A DNA stretch of 64,000 bases from Hyphomicrobiaceae bacterium (GCA_020638055.1 JACKJH010000004.1:189501-253500); one strand, 5' to 3'; positions 17,770 to 27,089 are shown, counted from the first letter of the stretch. Notes: generated from the sequence alone by a model not told the origin. Program-made: numbers and translations.

Positions 17770-19014
17770 CTACGGGTTGCGGACAAGCAGTCTGGGCTCA
17801 TGACCAAGCTGTCCCTGATTGAACATGTGTTTGCCGGATTCGACGTCGTAGATGTCCAATGTCTTGCCGTGGGAGCTGAGTGCGTAGATGTACGGCTTGT
17901 CGGCCTTGTCGACGGCCAAGCACGTCGCTTCATGCACCAGCGCAATTGTCTGGATTCGCTTTTTGGATTCCATGTCATAGACCCATACCTCCCGGCTCTC
18001 GGTGGTGTGAGCCCACTTGTCGCGACGGTCCATCAGAACGAACAGACGCTTGCTGGCGCTGTGATACGCAGCAGGCTGCCACCCGCCGGGTGCCCAGCTT
18101 TCCTTGCGCTGCTCGTCGGTCAGCATGCTCCAGGATTCACCGATCTTCGGCTCTTCCTGCGAGAAATCGATATGCACCACATGCCCCCAGAACGATACCA
18201 GTACGATCTCTTGCGTCTTGTAATCGTACGCAGGGCTGTTGAAAGACGGCTCCTTGACCGGATCATGAACCGGCTTGGTCTGGGAGCGTGAAACTTCCTT
18301 GCCTTGCTCGTCAAATTTCACGAGCACGAACGAGCCGTCGCGGCAGTGTGACGCAAAGCGGCGTTCGCCGGCGGGATAGACGTACCAGCACTGCGGCACT
18401 TCTATTGTGCTGAGCGTCTTTTGCGACTCCAGATCGACGACGACGACAGCGTTCGACGGTGAATACTGGTAGGAATAAAGGTATTTGCCGTCAGCCGAGA
18501 TCGAAGATCCGCCGATATGGCTCATGGCACCGGAGCGCGTATCGGGAATGTCGATCAGCTTTGTCGGCGGCGCCAGCCCGACGGGATCATAGATACCGAT
18601 GTAGTCGTCGCGCTTGCCATTGCCGTAGAGTGAGAAGCGGGTGTCGGCGACATAGAGAGTGCCATCTTTTGGCGATGGCATTGGCAGCGAGAGAAGCCCT
18701 GTATCCAGAGTTCCAAGATAGGCCCCCGTATTGCCGTCGATTGGTATGATCCTGGTCAGCGATGTGAACGCGGCGGGGTCATAGACATACATTCTGCGCG
18801 CATCGGGTGGCGGAACTTTCGCGAAGTCGGGAGCTTCTTGAAGTTCGAGGGTCAGGAGCTTGCCCATGTCTTTGGTAGCTTCCTTGTCGGTGTGCTGTGC
18901 GGCGGCACCACCGGCGGTCAAGGCCAGCATTGTAGCCGTCGCGATCAGCGTCGAAGGCCTGAAGCCGGCATGGAGAGTACGTTGGGGATCGCATGTTCTG
19001 TTCATGACACTCAT
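17770..19014 (-). CDS. aauB: TTQ amine dehydrogenase large subunit
   Basis: 414 residues; an ATG three codons in (19005) is an equally possible start. Signal peptide to about residue 40 (AGGAAAQ), then a seven-bladed beta-propeller sequence: repeats such as RMYVYDPAAF, TLYVADTRFSLYG, KYLYSYQYSP and REVWVYDME recur at roughly 45-residue intervals. The subunit carries no cofactor; it forms a heterotetramer with two small subunits and shapes the substrate channel. It follows the mauF-like gene by about 40 bases. Confidence 0.9.
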   Translation of the reverse strand: MSVMNRTCDPQRTLHAGFRPSTLIATATMLALTAGGAAAQHTDKEATKDMGKLLTLELQEAPDFAKVPPPDARRMYVYDPAAFTSLTRIIPIDGNTGAYLGTLDTGLLSLPMPSPKDGTLYVADTRFSLYGNGKRDDYIGIYDPVGLAPPTKLIDIPDTRSGAMSHIGGSSISADGKYLYSYQYSPSNAVVVVDLESQKTLSTIEVPQCWYVYPAGERRFASHCRDGSFVLVKFDEQGKEVSRSQTKPVHDPVKEPSFNSPAYDYKTQEIVLVSFWGHVVHIDFSQEEPKIGESWSMLTDEQRKESWAPGGWQPAAYHSASKRLFVLMDRRDKWAHTTESREVWVYDMESKKRIQTIALVHEATCLAVDKADKPYIYALSSHGKTLDIYDVESGKHMFNQGQLGHEPRLLVRNP

Positions 19015-19054
19015 CCATTTGTTGAGGTTGTTCAGCAGGTGAAACGGCCGTCAG

Positions 19055-19915
19055 TTAGAATGCGTTGGCGGCTACTGAGGCCAAGAGGAGCGATCCGAGG
19101 AACACCAGAATGCTTCCATCTGTGGCGATGGCAGCCCTGTCGTGCTCAGCCATCCAGCGCTGAACGCTCCAATCAGGCACTGGCAAAAGGTTGACCAGCA
19201 GCGGCACGAAACGACCCAGGTTGAGGCTCGCGACGATTGCGATTGACGTCAGAAGGCTGCCGCTCAGCACGCAGGCCAGGACGAGTACATAGAGGATCGG
19301 TGTCCTGACGTAGGTTGCAAAGTTCAGGCCCAGGTGTCCGCCGTAGAGAAAGCCGGTTGCCCATTTGGGAAGGTCCATGCGCGCGCCGTGAGATACCTGC
19401 AGACGTAGCTGGGGATAGGGCATGCGGATGAGATCAAGCTGGTGCAGACCGTAAAGCAGGGCGACGATAGCAAGACCAGCCAGCGCCATCGGCGTGAAGC
19501 CGCTGACCGGTAAGAGCCAGCCGATTCCTGCCAATGCCAGCGCCAGTAGTGTGCCACCTGCTGCATAGCCAATAGCGTGTGTTGCCATCGTTGGAAGCCA
19601 ACGCAACACCGCAGTCAAGTCCTGTGGAGGATCGATGCGTAGCAGGGAAAGCGAAGAGTATCCGCAAGGTGACCAGGTCGACAGCAATCCGCCAGCGAAT
19701 GCCACAATGCAGAGCAGTGTGAGAATGCTGCTTGTTCCAAGGGACACGATCGCCGCCGCAACAATTCCGCCAGCGACAGCGAGGGCAAGCACAGCGTGTC
19801 GGAAACCAGTCGAATGATGGCCGTTGGCCGTGATGGAATCGGCGATCGTTGCACCGCCCAGAACGCACTCGGCAGGCAGCGCCTCGCGCACGGCACGGGG
19901 TTCGGCTTGCGCCAT
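19055..19915 (-). CDS. mauF: MauF-type membrane protein (CcdA/DsbD-like)
   Basis: 286 residues from the ATG at 19915 with GGGAGG 5 bases upstream; a GTG at 19921 is the alternative. About seven hydrophobic segments. The block STWSPCGYSSLSLLR is characteristic of MauF and related CcdA-like electron carriers, with a membrane cysteine in SPCG. It is thought to support maturation of the periplasmic amine dehydrogenase. First gene of the structural cluster; a 209-bp gap to the kinase gene probably holds the cluster promoter. Confidence 0.85.
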   Translation of the reverse strand: MAQAEPRAVREALPAECVLGGATIADSITANGHHSTGFRHAVLALAVAGGIVAAAIVSLGTSSILTLLCIVAFAGGLLSTWSPCGYSSLSLLRIDPPQDLTAVLRWLPTMATHAIGYAAGGTLLALALAGIGWLLPVSGFTPMALAGLAIVALLYGLHQLDLIRMPYPQLRLQVSHGARMDLPKWATGFLYGGHLGLNFATYVRTPILYVLVLACVLSGSLLTSIAIVASLNLGRFVPLLVNLLPVPDWSVQRWMAEHDRAAIATDGSILVFLGSLLLASVAANAF

Positions 19916-20124
19916 CGGCACCTCCCATTTGCTTTCTTATCGTTGCAGGAAGCCGTTACTCGGCCTTTTTCCTGGGCCGAGTCGCATCGCCGATGCCCGC
20001 ATTTGCGAAAGGCAGGCACGCTCCGAACGAACGTGCCTGCAGGTTTTGCTTGGCAAGCGCGACGGTTACAACTTCGGTTGGCGATAGAATGCGGGAGCAG
20101 CTTTACGGACACATTGCCGCAGGT

Positions 20125-21585
20125 TTACAAAGTTTGTAATGTTCGCCGATCGGAGCGGGGCGCCCCGACTTGTTCCGATTGCAGCTTGAGATTCAGGCCG
20201 GAGCGCATGCGCAGCCCGAGCTGCGACGTCAGCTTGCTGAAATCGATCGGGAAGCTGACTGTCACCTTGAGGCCAGGCTCATTGTTGGCAAGTTCCAGCA
20301 TGGCCTCGTGCAATTCGGCAACCGCTACGGCGAAAGGCATGCCGATACCATGGCCCGGTTGCGACGTATCGAGCCGCTTGAAGCGTTCAAGGACGGCCTC
20401 GACGGCTTCCGCCGGCACTCCTGGTCCGTCGTCGGATATGATGACCGAGACCTCGTCGCTGGATGCCACGAGGGATACCAGAATGGTAGTCCCGGGTGGA
20501 CAATGCTGGATTGCGTTCTCGATGATGTTGACGATCATTTCGGTGATCAGGTCGGGATTGCCTCGCACGAGAGGAACCTTGTCCGGAAGTTCCATGCGCA
20601 GCGTTTTGCCACTGTCCGCAATGATCGAATCATAGACTTCGATGATGTGAGCGGTCAGCGCCCGCAAATCGACATCCCGGAATCGAGACCGGCCGTACCC
20701 CACCTTGAACTGATATATATTGAGCTGGGCTTCGAAAATCTTGATGATGCCATCCAGGTCCCGCACCGCACGTTCAGCGTTGACTTGGTAGCGCGGAGCT
20801 ATATCAGAGGCACTACTCGCGGCTTCAAGCTGGTTGCGCAGGCGTGTCAGCGGCTTCTTGAGATTGTGCGCAATGTCCGTCGAGAGACCATTGAGGTTAT
20901 GCGCCTGGTTCTCGGACTGGTCGAGTGTGCGATTGACACCGTGAGCCAGTTCGTAGAGCGAATCGACAGGACCTGGAAAAGCAACTCTCTTGGTCATATC
21001 GCCCGAAAGAAAAGCGGACAACGTCCTCTTGATGTCGCTGATTCGACGGTTTGATCGCATGGAAGCCCAGTACACCGCAACCAGCGCTCCCAGAACCCCG
21101 GTTACGCCGGACCATCCGACGGCGTAGACCACCCGAGCATCCGGCTGGTTGGCCGATGGTGACACAGTGCCGATGAGTAGTCGATTGTCGGGCATGTCAA
21201 CCTGCGTCACATGCATGCGGCTGCTGCCGCCGGGACCTTCGACGCCGACTGACTTGTCGGTGTTCACTAGTGCTCTCAACGCCGTCTCGACCGGGTATGA
21301 CGTCTCGGCGTCGACCACTTTGTTGCTGTTCTTCGCGACGAGCCAGACATGGGGCTGGCCAACTCTGTTCCATTCGGCCTGCGCGCGCAAAGCGGCCTTG
21401 GTGCGTACCCACCCGTAGTCCCTGACGTGGCGGGCAATCCCGTCACGCGCAGTCGCAAGTTGTTCAGCCTGTAGGCGTTCTGCCGTCAGATCGGTTTCGA
21501 ACAGGAAAAGGACGAGAACGGCGCAGGCGGCGAATATGAATGCTAGTGCTGCTGCGAGCGCCGCTTTCATTTGTTCAGGCGTCAT
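20125..21585 (-). CDS. Sensor histidine kinase
   Basis: 486 residues from the ATG at 21585, two bases after the regulator's stop (TAACGATG). The frame is open for about 97 codons more, but that part overlaps the regulator gene. Two membrane spans (about 9-31 and 156-178) bracket a periplasmic sensor region. Then follow a HAMP-like linker, an H-box with DIAHNLKKPLTRLRNQLEAA, an N-box ENAIQHCPPG, DDGPGVP and GHGIGMPFAVAVAELH. It probably senses a periplasmic signal such as an amine and phosphorylates the adjacent regulator. Confidence 0.92.
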   Translation of the reverse strand: MTPEQMKAALAAALAFIFAACAVLVLFLFETDLTAERLQAEQLATARDGIARHVRDYGWVRTKAALRAQAEWNRVGQPHVWLVAKNSNKVVDAETSYPVETALRALVNTDKSVGVEGPGGSSRMHVTQVDMPDNRLLIGTVSPSANQPDARVVYAVGWSGVTGVLGALVAVYWASMRSNRRISDIKRTLSAFLSGDMTKRVAFPGPVDSLYELAHGVNRTLDQSENQAHNLNGLSTDIAHNLKKPLTRLRNQLEAASSASDIAPRYQVNAERAVRDLDGIIKIFEAQLNIYQFKVGYGRSRFRDVDLRALTAHIIEVYDSIIADSGKTLRMELPDKVPLVRGNPDLITEMIVNIIENAIQHCPPGTTILVSLVASSDEVSVIISDDGPGVPAEAVEAVLERFKRLDTSQPGHGIGMPFAVAVAELHEAMLELANNEPGLKVTVSFPIDFSKLTSQLGLRMRSGLNLKLQSEQVGAPRSDRRTLQTL

Positions 21586-21587
21586 CG

Positions 21588-22262
21588 TTAGCTTTCGTGC
21601 ATCGAATACCCGCACCCGCGAACGGTGTGGATGAGTTGTGATTTGAATGGCTTGTCGATCTTGGTCCGGAGTCGCGAAATTTGCGTCTCCACGACGCTTG
21701 TCTTGGGATCGAAGTTGAAGCCCCATACGCGCTCCAGGAGTATCGTCCTGGGAACCACGCGCATCTTGTTGCGCAGTAGAACTTCGAGCAGCTTGAATTC
21801 CAGCGGCAGCAGTTCGATCCGCTCCCCGCCACGCATGACCGAGCGGAAAGTAACGTTCATTTCGAGGTCGCCACACTTCAGAGTTTCATGCTCGCTGAGC
21901 AACGGTGCGCGGCGCCCAAGTGCATTCACGCGCGCCAGTAGCTCGGAGAAGGCAAAGGGCTTGGCAATGTAGTCATCGCCACCCTGGTCGAGGCCTTCGA
22001 CCCGGTCCGAAACGGTGCCGAGGTGGCTGAGGAAAAGGATCGGAATATTGCTTCCACCGTTTCTCAAGAGTTTTGCGACGGAAAGTCCATCGAGATCCGG
22101 AAGAATACGATCGAGGATAAGTACGTCATAATCTTCATTCAATGCCAGATGCAGCCCATCTTTGCCGCACGCGACCGCGTCGACCGTGTGGCAGGCCTCA
22201 GTCAGGCCCGCTGAAATGTAGTCAGCAACCTCGCCGTCATCCTCGACAATCAGTATCCGCAC
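21588..22262 (-). CDS. OmpR/PhoB-family response regulator
   Basis: 224 residues. The receiver domain has the acidic pair at Asp8-Asp9 and the phospho-acceptor Asp51 (LILDRILPDLDG). A winged-helix DNA-binding domain covers about 125-222 (LEFKLLEVLLRN, ILLERVWGFNF, VETQISRLRTKID). It pairs with the kinase gene and lies upstream of the amine dehydrogenase cluster in the same orientation. It probably replaces the LysR-type MauR used in methylamine clusters; that is an inference from position. Confidence 0.93.
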   Translation of the reverse strand: MRILIVEDDGEVADYISAGLTEACHTVDAVACGKDGLHLALNEDYDVLILDRILPDLDGLSVAKLLRNGGSNIPILFLSHLGTVSDRVEGLDQGGDDYIAKPFAFSELLARVNALGRRAPLLSEHETLKCGDLEMNVTFRSVMRGGERIELLPLEFKLLEVLLRNKMRVVPRTILLERVWGFNFDPKTSVVETQISRLRTKIDKPFKSQLIHTVRGCGYSMHES

Positions 22263-22490
22263 GCACGCATCCCCCGAATGGGCTCAGGCCGCAGCTACGA
22301 ATGCAGCTGCGACCAAACATCCAGCGTAGCCGGTCTTGCGCCCGGTTCTTACACCGCAATGCAGAAATATACATTCATGCCGCGCCGCACCATGCGAGAG
22401 CAACAGAACCTCTTTTCCACAACGCGTGCCGCAGTCTAGCGGTTCTGAAGACAGAGGAAAAGCACTGCCGAGACAAGTTCATCCCCGACT

Positions 22491-23873
22491 TCAGAAGCCC
22501 TTGGGCCGCGGCCAGGTCATCGCGAACTGATCGCCACGGCGCACGTATTTGTAGCGGCGAAAATGAAACCATATTGTTGCGAGGAGATAAAATCCGGTGA
22601 CAAGTACAAGGTCGAATCCGTAAGCGAGAAAGATCGAAAAAAAGCCAACTCCACATAGAACAAGAAGCACGATCGCAGGAAACGGGTGGAGGGGATGGAC
22701 ATAGCCCCGCCTGATCGTTCCCACCGGCCATTGACGCCGGAACAGGATGATTGCGAACCCCATGTAGGTGTAGTTGAGCAGGCCCGACAGAATTGAATAT
22801 GTGATGATCTTCTCCAGTGGAGCAAAAGCCGCGAACGCAATTGCAACCGGAACCAGCGCGATGATGGCGCGATGCGGAGTCCGGTAGTCTGGATGTACTG
22901 CTGCCAGCCATCCCGGCAGGTAACGATCCCGGGACATTGCGAAGCAGACGCGCGATGCATCGTTGATGCAGGCTGTGGCCGACGCAAATATTGCGAGAAT
23001 CGACCCGGCCAGCAACAACACCAGCATTGGCTTCGATTCGACCATACGCGCGGCGTCGAACAACGGCGCGGCAGAAGTTCCCAGATATTCCCACGGTAAC
23101 AAGCCGACACAAATGTACCAGGTCAGATTCGCAGCCACCAGCAGGGTAACGATCCCGAGCAGGCTGCCGTACGGCAAGGCGCGCGCGGGAGAGCGCACCT
23201 CTTCACCCGCTTGACTTGAGCCCTCGATGCCCAGGAAGAACCACAGGCCAAAGTACATCGATGCGATGACCCCGAGCCAACCATAGGGCAAGCCGGTGAG
23301 CAGCCGTTGGTGATTGAAGAACTCGTTTGACCAGGGCTGCGCGGCAGCAAACAGAGCCACGATGACGAAGAACGCTAAGGTCGTGATGATGAAATTGAAG
23401 GTCAGGCTCGTGTAGACGCCGCGGTAGTTGAGCCAGGCAAGCGAGACGATCGCCAGAACCATGATCGGCACCGGATTGACAATGTCGAATTCAACAATCT
23501 GGGAAACCACAGTGAGCAAATGTGCAAGCGCAATCGCATTCGCTGCGGCCAGGAGTATGTAGGTGAATATCAGATAAAGCCCGACGTTGAACGCCATTAC
23601 CGGACCGACAATGAGCTTTGCCTGAGTGTATTGGCCTCCCGTCTTTGCAATCGATGATGCGACCTCCGAGTCGATCGTGGCGACACAGCTGTAGAGTACT
23701 CCGGCAAGCCAGCACGCAAGCAGGGCTGCAAGCGCGCCTCCCTTTGCGACCGAGTAGTTCCAGCCCATGTAGTCGCCAACCAGAACTATTCCGACTCCAA
23801 GTCCCCAGACATGGCTCGGCCCCAGCACCCTCAGCAGGGAGATCTTTTGTTTGGGAACGTGTTCGTCGGTCAT
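22491..23873 (-). CDS. APC-superfamily amine/amino acid permease (ethanolamine permease-like)
   Basis: 460 residues with about twelve hydrophobic segments. Family blocks include GIVLVGDYMGWNYSVAKGG in the first membrane region and KTGGQYTQAKLIVG after the third. The EGSSQAGEEVRSPARALPYG segment is typical of the EAT/ethanolamine permease branch. It would bring amines, ethanolamine or amino acids into the cell. It lies 18 bases after a small membrane protein gene, upstream of the two-component system on the same strand. Transport of an amine-type substrate fits the neighbourhood. Confidence 0.85.
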   Translation of the reverse strand: MTDEHVPKQKISLLRVLGPSHVWGLGVGIVLVGDYMGWNYSVAKGGALAALLACWLAGVLYSCVATIDSEVASSIAKTGGQYTQAKLIVGPVMAFNVGLYLIFTYILLAAANAIALAHLLTVVSQIVEFDIVNPVPIMVLAIVSLAWLNYRGVYTSLTFNFIITTLAFFVIVALFAAAQPWSNEFFNHQRLLTGLPYGWLGVIASMYFGLWFFLGIEGSSQAGEEVRSPARALPYGSLLGIVTLLVAANLTWYICVGLLPWEYLGTSAAPLFDAARMVESKPMLVLLLAGSILAIFASATACINDASRVCFAMSRDRYLPGWLAAVHPDYRTPHRAIIALVPVAIAFAAFAPLEKIITYSILSGLLNYTYMGFAIILFRRQWPVGTIRRGYVHPLHPFPAIVLLVLCGVGFFSIFLAYGFDLVLVTGFYLLATIWFHFRRYKYVRRGDQFAMTWPRPKGF

Positions 23874-23891
23874 GCAGAAGGATCGTGTGTG

Positions 23892-24212
23892 CTAGGAGAG
23901 ACCGGAGTTCTGAGCATCACAGCTCTCGATCTGGTCGCATTGAATTTCAGGCCCGTAGATGCGCGCGATATCGGTGTCGTCTGTGCAGGCCCTGAACATC
24001 GCATGGATGGAAGCCGTGTTCAGCAACAAGATAAGGGCAGCCGCGAAAGCAATCAGAATTGCAAAGGCCGGCATCGAGTGCCAGACGAAGCTCACCGCAT
24101 GAAAGAGCACAAAGCCAAACAGAAGCCATAGTACCAGCAGCGAAGTTGCTGCGACTTGCCGGTCCTGTCGCATCATGCGTGCAATCCTTGGATCGACTAG
24201 CGCCTGTCGCAC
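23892..24212 (-). CDS. Small two-span membrane protein upstream of the permease
   Basis: 106 residues from a GTG at 24212, chosen because GGAGG lies 9 bases upstream; the longer open frame has no such site. Two spans at about residues 21-42 and 45-66 are followed by a polar tail with three cysteines. No family recognised. The 18-base gap to the permease gene suggests co-transcription, perhaps as an accessory subunit, as small two-span proteins accompany several transporters. Confidence 0.6.
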   Translation of the reverse strand: MRQALVDPRIARMMRQDRQVAATSLLVLWLLFGFVLFHAVSFVWHSMPAFAILIAFAAALILLLNTASIHAMFRACTDDTDIARIYGPEIQCDQIESCDAQNSGLS

Positions 24213-24298
24213 AGTGAGGGACCTCCGAATTTTGTCTCCCACCCAGCAAACCACAGGCGATCCGTGGCTTGCAAGTTCCTCATGGAATGTAAATTGGC

Positions 24299-24334
24299 GG
24301 TGAACGACCACCGGCTAAAGCCGGTGGCTTCAGA
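24299..24334. mobile_element. Hairpin resembling an IS200/IS605-family end
   Basis: A perfect 9-bp stem, CCACCGGCT against AGCCGGTGG around AA, with GAACGA before it and CTTCAG after it. Hairpins of this sequence type mark ends of IS200/IS605-group elements. No Y1 transposase or TnpB gene is present, so this would be a remnant or an orphan end. Confidence 0.45.
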
Positions 24335-24620
24335 TTACGGCTCAAAGCCAGATCGGTCCGCCATTCGGACAGTCTGCCCGGCGGTGGTCAGAATTAAATT
24401 TGACCAGGCGATGCCGTTCTCATCGACCTCATGTCGTGTGGCCTCCATCACGGCAGCAGAAGTCGTAATGGAGACGAGTTCAGCCAACACTGTGGAATCG
24501 CCGCGCTGATAGGCGAAGTCGACGCTGGTGTTATCGACTGTGGCCCTCTCATAGGTCGGGTTTACGCCGCTTCCGATCAGCGCCTTTTCGAACCGCAGCT
24601 CAAACAGTGCGCCGCAACAA
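24335..24620 (-). pseudogene. C-terminal remnant of an unidentified protein gene, truncated at the CRISPR array
   Basis: The minus-strand frame ending at the TAA at 24335-24337 stays open through about 90 codons to the array boundary. It reads as a normal coding sequence (FEKALIGSGVNPTYERATVD, then TSVDFAYQRGDSTVLAELVS). It has no start codon outside the array. The VDFAY...LAELVS pattern recalls nuclease-fold beta strands, but the family is not identified. It is cut at the first repeat on one side and ends at an IS-like hairpin on the other. Confidence 0.5.
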
Positions 24621-26663
24621 CGGTTCAGCCCCGCGTGGGCGGGGAACGGGCCAGACGGTGTTGAGGTTGATCCAGCGACCGCGGTTCAGCCCCGCGTGGG
24701 CGGGGAACGGTCAAATCCAAAGCCGTCGAAATGTTCGCGGCCCGGTTCAGCCCCGCGTGGGCGGGGAACGGACAAGGCGCGCGATCTGATGGATACGAAT
24801 GGCCGGTTCAGCCCCGCGTGGGCGGGGAACGGCGCAACGCCTCGATCTGATCGGCTAAAGTGGTCGGTTCAGCCCCGCGTGGGCGGGGAACGGCACGGGG
24901 TCAGCGTCCTGGACCCGCCAAGCGACGGTTCAGCCCCGCGTGGGCGGGGAACGGATGCCATCAAGGGCTTCAAGCCAGTATCTCAGCGGTTCAGCCCCGC
25001 GTGGGCGGGGAACGGAACATTGGCAACCAGCACCTGCACGCCATCAACGGTTCAGCCCCGCGTGGGCGGGGAACGGCGCCTGATGTTCAAGGAACGCCAG
25101 GGCGACCGCGGTTCAGCCCCGCGTGGGCGGGGAACGGAGGCAGCATAGGGTCAGGGCGGAGGGGTGGGACGGTTCAGCCCCGCGTGGGCGGGGAACGGTT
25201 AGTCTCTAAGAAGGTTGACATTTTAAAATCCGGTTCAGCCCCGCGTGGGCGGGGAACGGTTCTCCCTGGCGAGACGTTGCGTAATCTATTGCGGTTCAGC
25301 CCCGCGTGGGCGGGGAACGGGGATTGCAGATCGGAGATGGCATTTTCAGCAACGGTTCAGCCCCGCGTGGGCGGGGAACGGCTCGACGTGCGCGTCGCCC
25401 ATGTGGCCGTACGCGGTTCAGCCCCGCGTGGGCGGGGAACGGACAAGGCGCGCGATCTGATGGATACGAATGGCCGGTTCAGCCCCGCGTGGGCGGGGAA
25501 CGGTTTGGCTGAAATTATCTATGTATTGCACTTGACGGTTCAGCCCCGCGTGGGCGGGGAACGGAGGGCACCATTGGTATCGATCGCGGCGCCTCGCGGT
25601 TCAGCCCCGCGTGGGCGGGGAACGGGCAGATGAGCCGCAAGGGCATCCCGATCGTTGCCGGTTCAGCCCCGCGTGGGCGGGGAACGGACCAAGCCGAAGG
25701 AAGCCGACCTGATGGATCGCGGTTCAGCCCCGCGTGGGCGGGGAACGGTAGCACAGACAGCAAAAATGCGACGTGGGCCACGGTTCAGCCCCGCGTGGGC
25801 GGGGAACGGATACAGCTCGCCGACCAGCATGACGGTCAGCGCGGTTCAGCCCCGCGTGGGCGGGGAACGGAGTATCCCCGAGCGGAATGGATATTGCTGG
25901 CCCGGTTCAGCCCCGCGTGGGCGGGGAACGGGCTGACCTATGCTGGAGGTTGGAATTCGTCGACGGTTCAGCCCCGCGTGGGCGGGGAACGGGTGGAAGG
26001 CAAAGAATACCCATCACCGCTGCCCGGTTCAGCCCCGCGTGGGCGGGGAACGGGTCCTCTGGGTTGGCGTGCCCAGCGAATACCTCGGTTCAGCCCCGCG
26101 TGGGCGGGGAACGGCCGTGATTGTCGACGCTGCACTCAGATCAGCTCGGTTCAGCCCCGCGTGGGCGGGGAACGGGTTCAAGGCGTGTTCCGGGCGCGCT
26201 GGAGCGTCGGTTCAGCCCCGCGTGGGCGGGGAACGGCGGAGGGCCATCTCGACGGCATCGACGGCGCGCGGTTCAGCCCCGCGTGGGCGGGGAACGGTGG
26301 TGACCGCTGGGACCGGGTAGCGATGGGAACGGTTCAGCCCCGCGTGGGCGGGGAACGGGAGATCGATAGCGATTCTGAGTAGGGATAGACCGGTTCAGCC
26401 CCGCGTGGGCGGGGAACGGGATGTTCGGGAACCCCGGATTATTCGGGTCCTCGGTTCAGCCCCGCGTGGGCGGGGAACGGATTTGGTCGGTGGCTGTCAA
26501 GGGCCGCTAACGCGGTTCAGCCCCGCGTGGGCGGGGAACGGAGGACTTCCGAGACGTTGATGTGCGTTGCATTCGGTTCAGCCCCGCGTGGGCGGGGAAC
26601 GGGCTATCACCGAGCGGAATGGATATGGCCGGCCCGGTTCAGCCCCGCGTGGGCGGGGAACGG
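24621..26663 (-). CRISPR. Type I-E CRISPR array, 34 repeats and 33 spacers
   Basis: 29-bp repeats at strict 61-bp periodicity: 32 spacers of 32 nt and one of 33 nt (25626-25658). On the minus strand each repeat has the I-E layout GTTCCCCGC-CCAC-GCGGGGC followed by ...AACCG, so the array is transcribed leftward from a leader at its right end, next to cas2. The newest spacer is therefore at 26603-26634. All 34 repeats appear identical, including the distal one. Spacers at 24772-24803 and 25443-25474 are identical. Spacers at 25871-25902 and 26603-26634 share 27 of 32 positions. Confidence 0.99.
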
Positions 26664-26789
26664 ACTTCAATGCAACGACTTGATCTCATTGTGCTTTCAG
26701 AATGTCAAAGAACACTACCAACGTTTGTGGTTTGTCCGCACCGTCACGCATGGCAAATTTGTCGCGTGATCGATTGGCGAACCAGATGC
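26664..26789 (-). promoter_or_regulatory. CRISPR leader
   Basis: 126 bp between cas2 and the first repeat, more AT-rich than its surroundings near the array. On the minus strand it contains TTGACA about 45 bases before the first repeat, a plausible -35 element; a matching -10 is not clear. Leader position is fixed by repeat orientation and by cas1-cas2 adjacency. Confidence 0.7.
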
Positions 26790-27089
26790 TTAACCCGGAT
26801 TCTGAACTGGTGGCGGCGGCTTGAACCGAACCAACGTCAGACCATCAAAATCAACTGGCTCTCGGCGGTTCTCACCGATCGCATCGAAGGCAAAACCACT
26901 ATCGGTTGGAGCAGACCATGTAATGACCGCGTTACCTTCTCCGATCATCGCCTTGACCTCATCCCAAATACGCTCGCGCACGCGGCGGTTGTAAACGCCG
27001 ACATAAACACCGGCACGGATCTCAGCAAGCCACAAAGACAGCCGACCCCGCAACCGAGGTGGCGCGTTCTCAACCGCGATGACCATCAT
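26790..27089 (-). CDS. cas2: CRISPR-associated endonuclease Cas2 (type I-E)
   Basis: 99 residues from ATG-ATG at 27089. The start MMVIAVENAPPRLRGRLSLW followed by EIRAGVYVGVYN is diagnostic of the I-E (CT1978) type of Cas2. With Cas1 it forms the spacer integrase; Cas2 serves as the structural core dimer. It overlaps the end of cas1 by 20 bases. The C-terminus is proline-rich (RFKPPPPVQNPG). Confidence 0.96.
   Translation of the reverse strand: MMVIAVENAPPRLRGRLSLWLAEIRAGVYVGVYNRRVRERIWDEVKAMIGEGNAVITWSAPTDSGFAFDAIGENRREPVDFDGLTLVRFKPPPPVQNPG

Noticed and set aside
21586..21876. 97-residue N-terminal extension of the histidine kinase
   Set aside because: It overlaps the response regulator gene in another frame; the ATG at 21585 follows the regulator stop by two bases.
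24696..26769. Long plus-strand open frames across the CRISPR array
   Set aside because: They are translations of the repeat unit (period 61 bp) with spacers between; no start context and no protein family.
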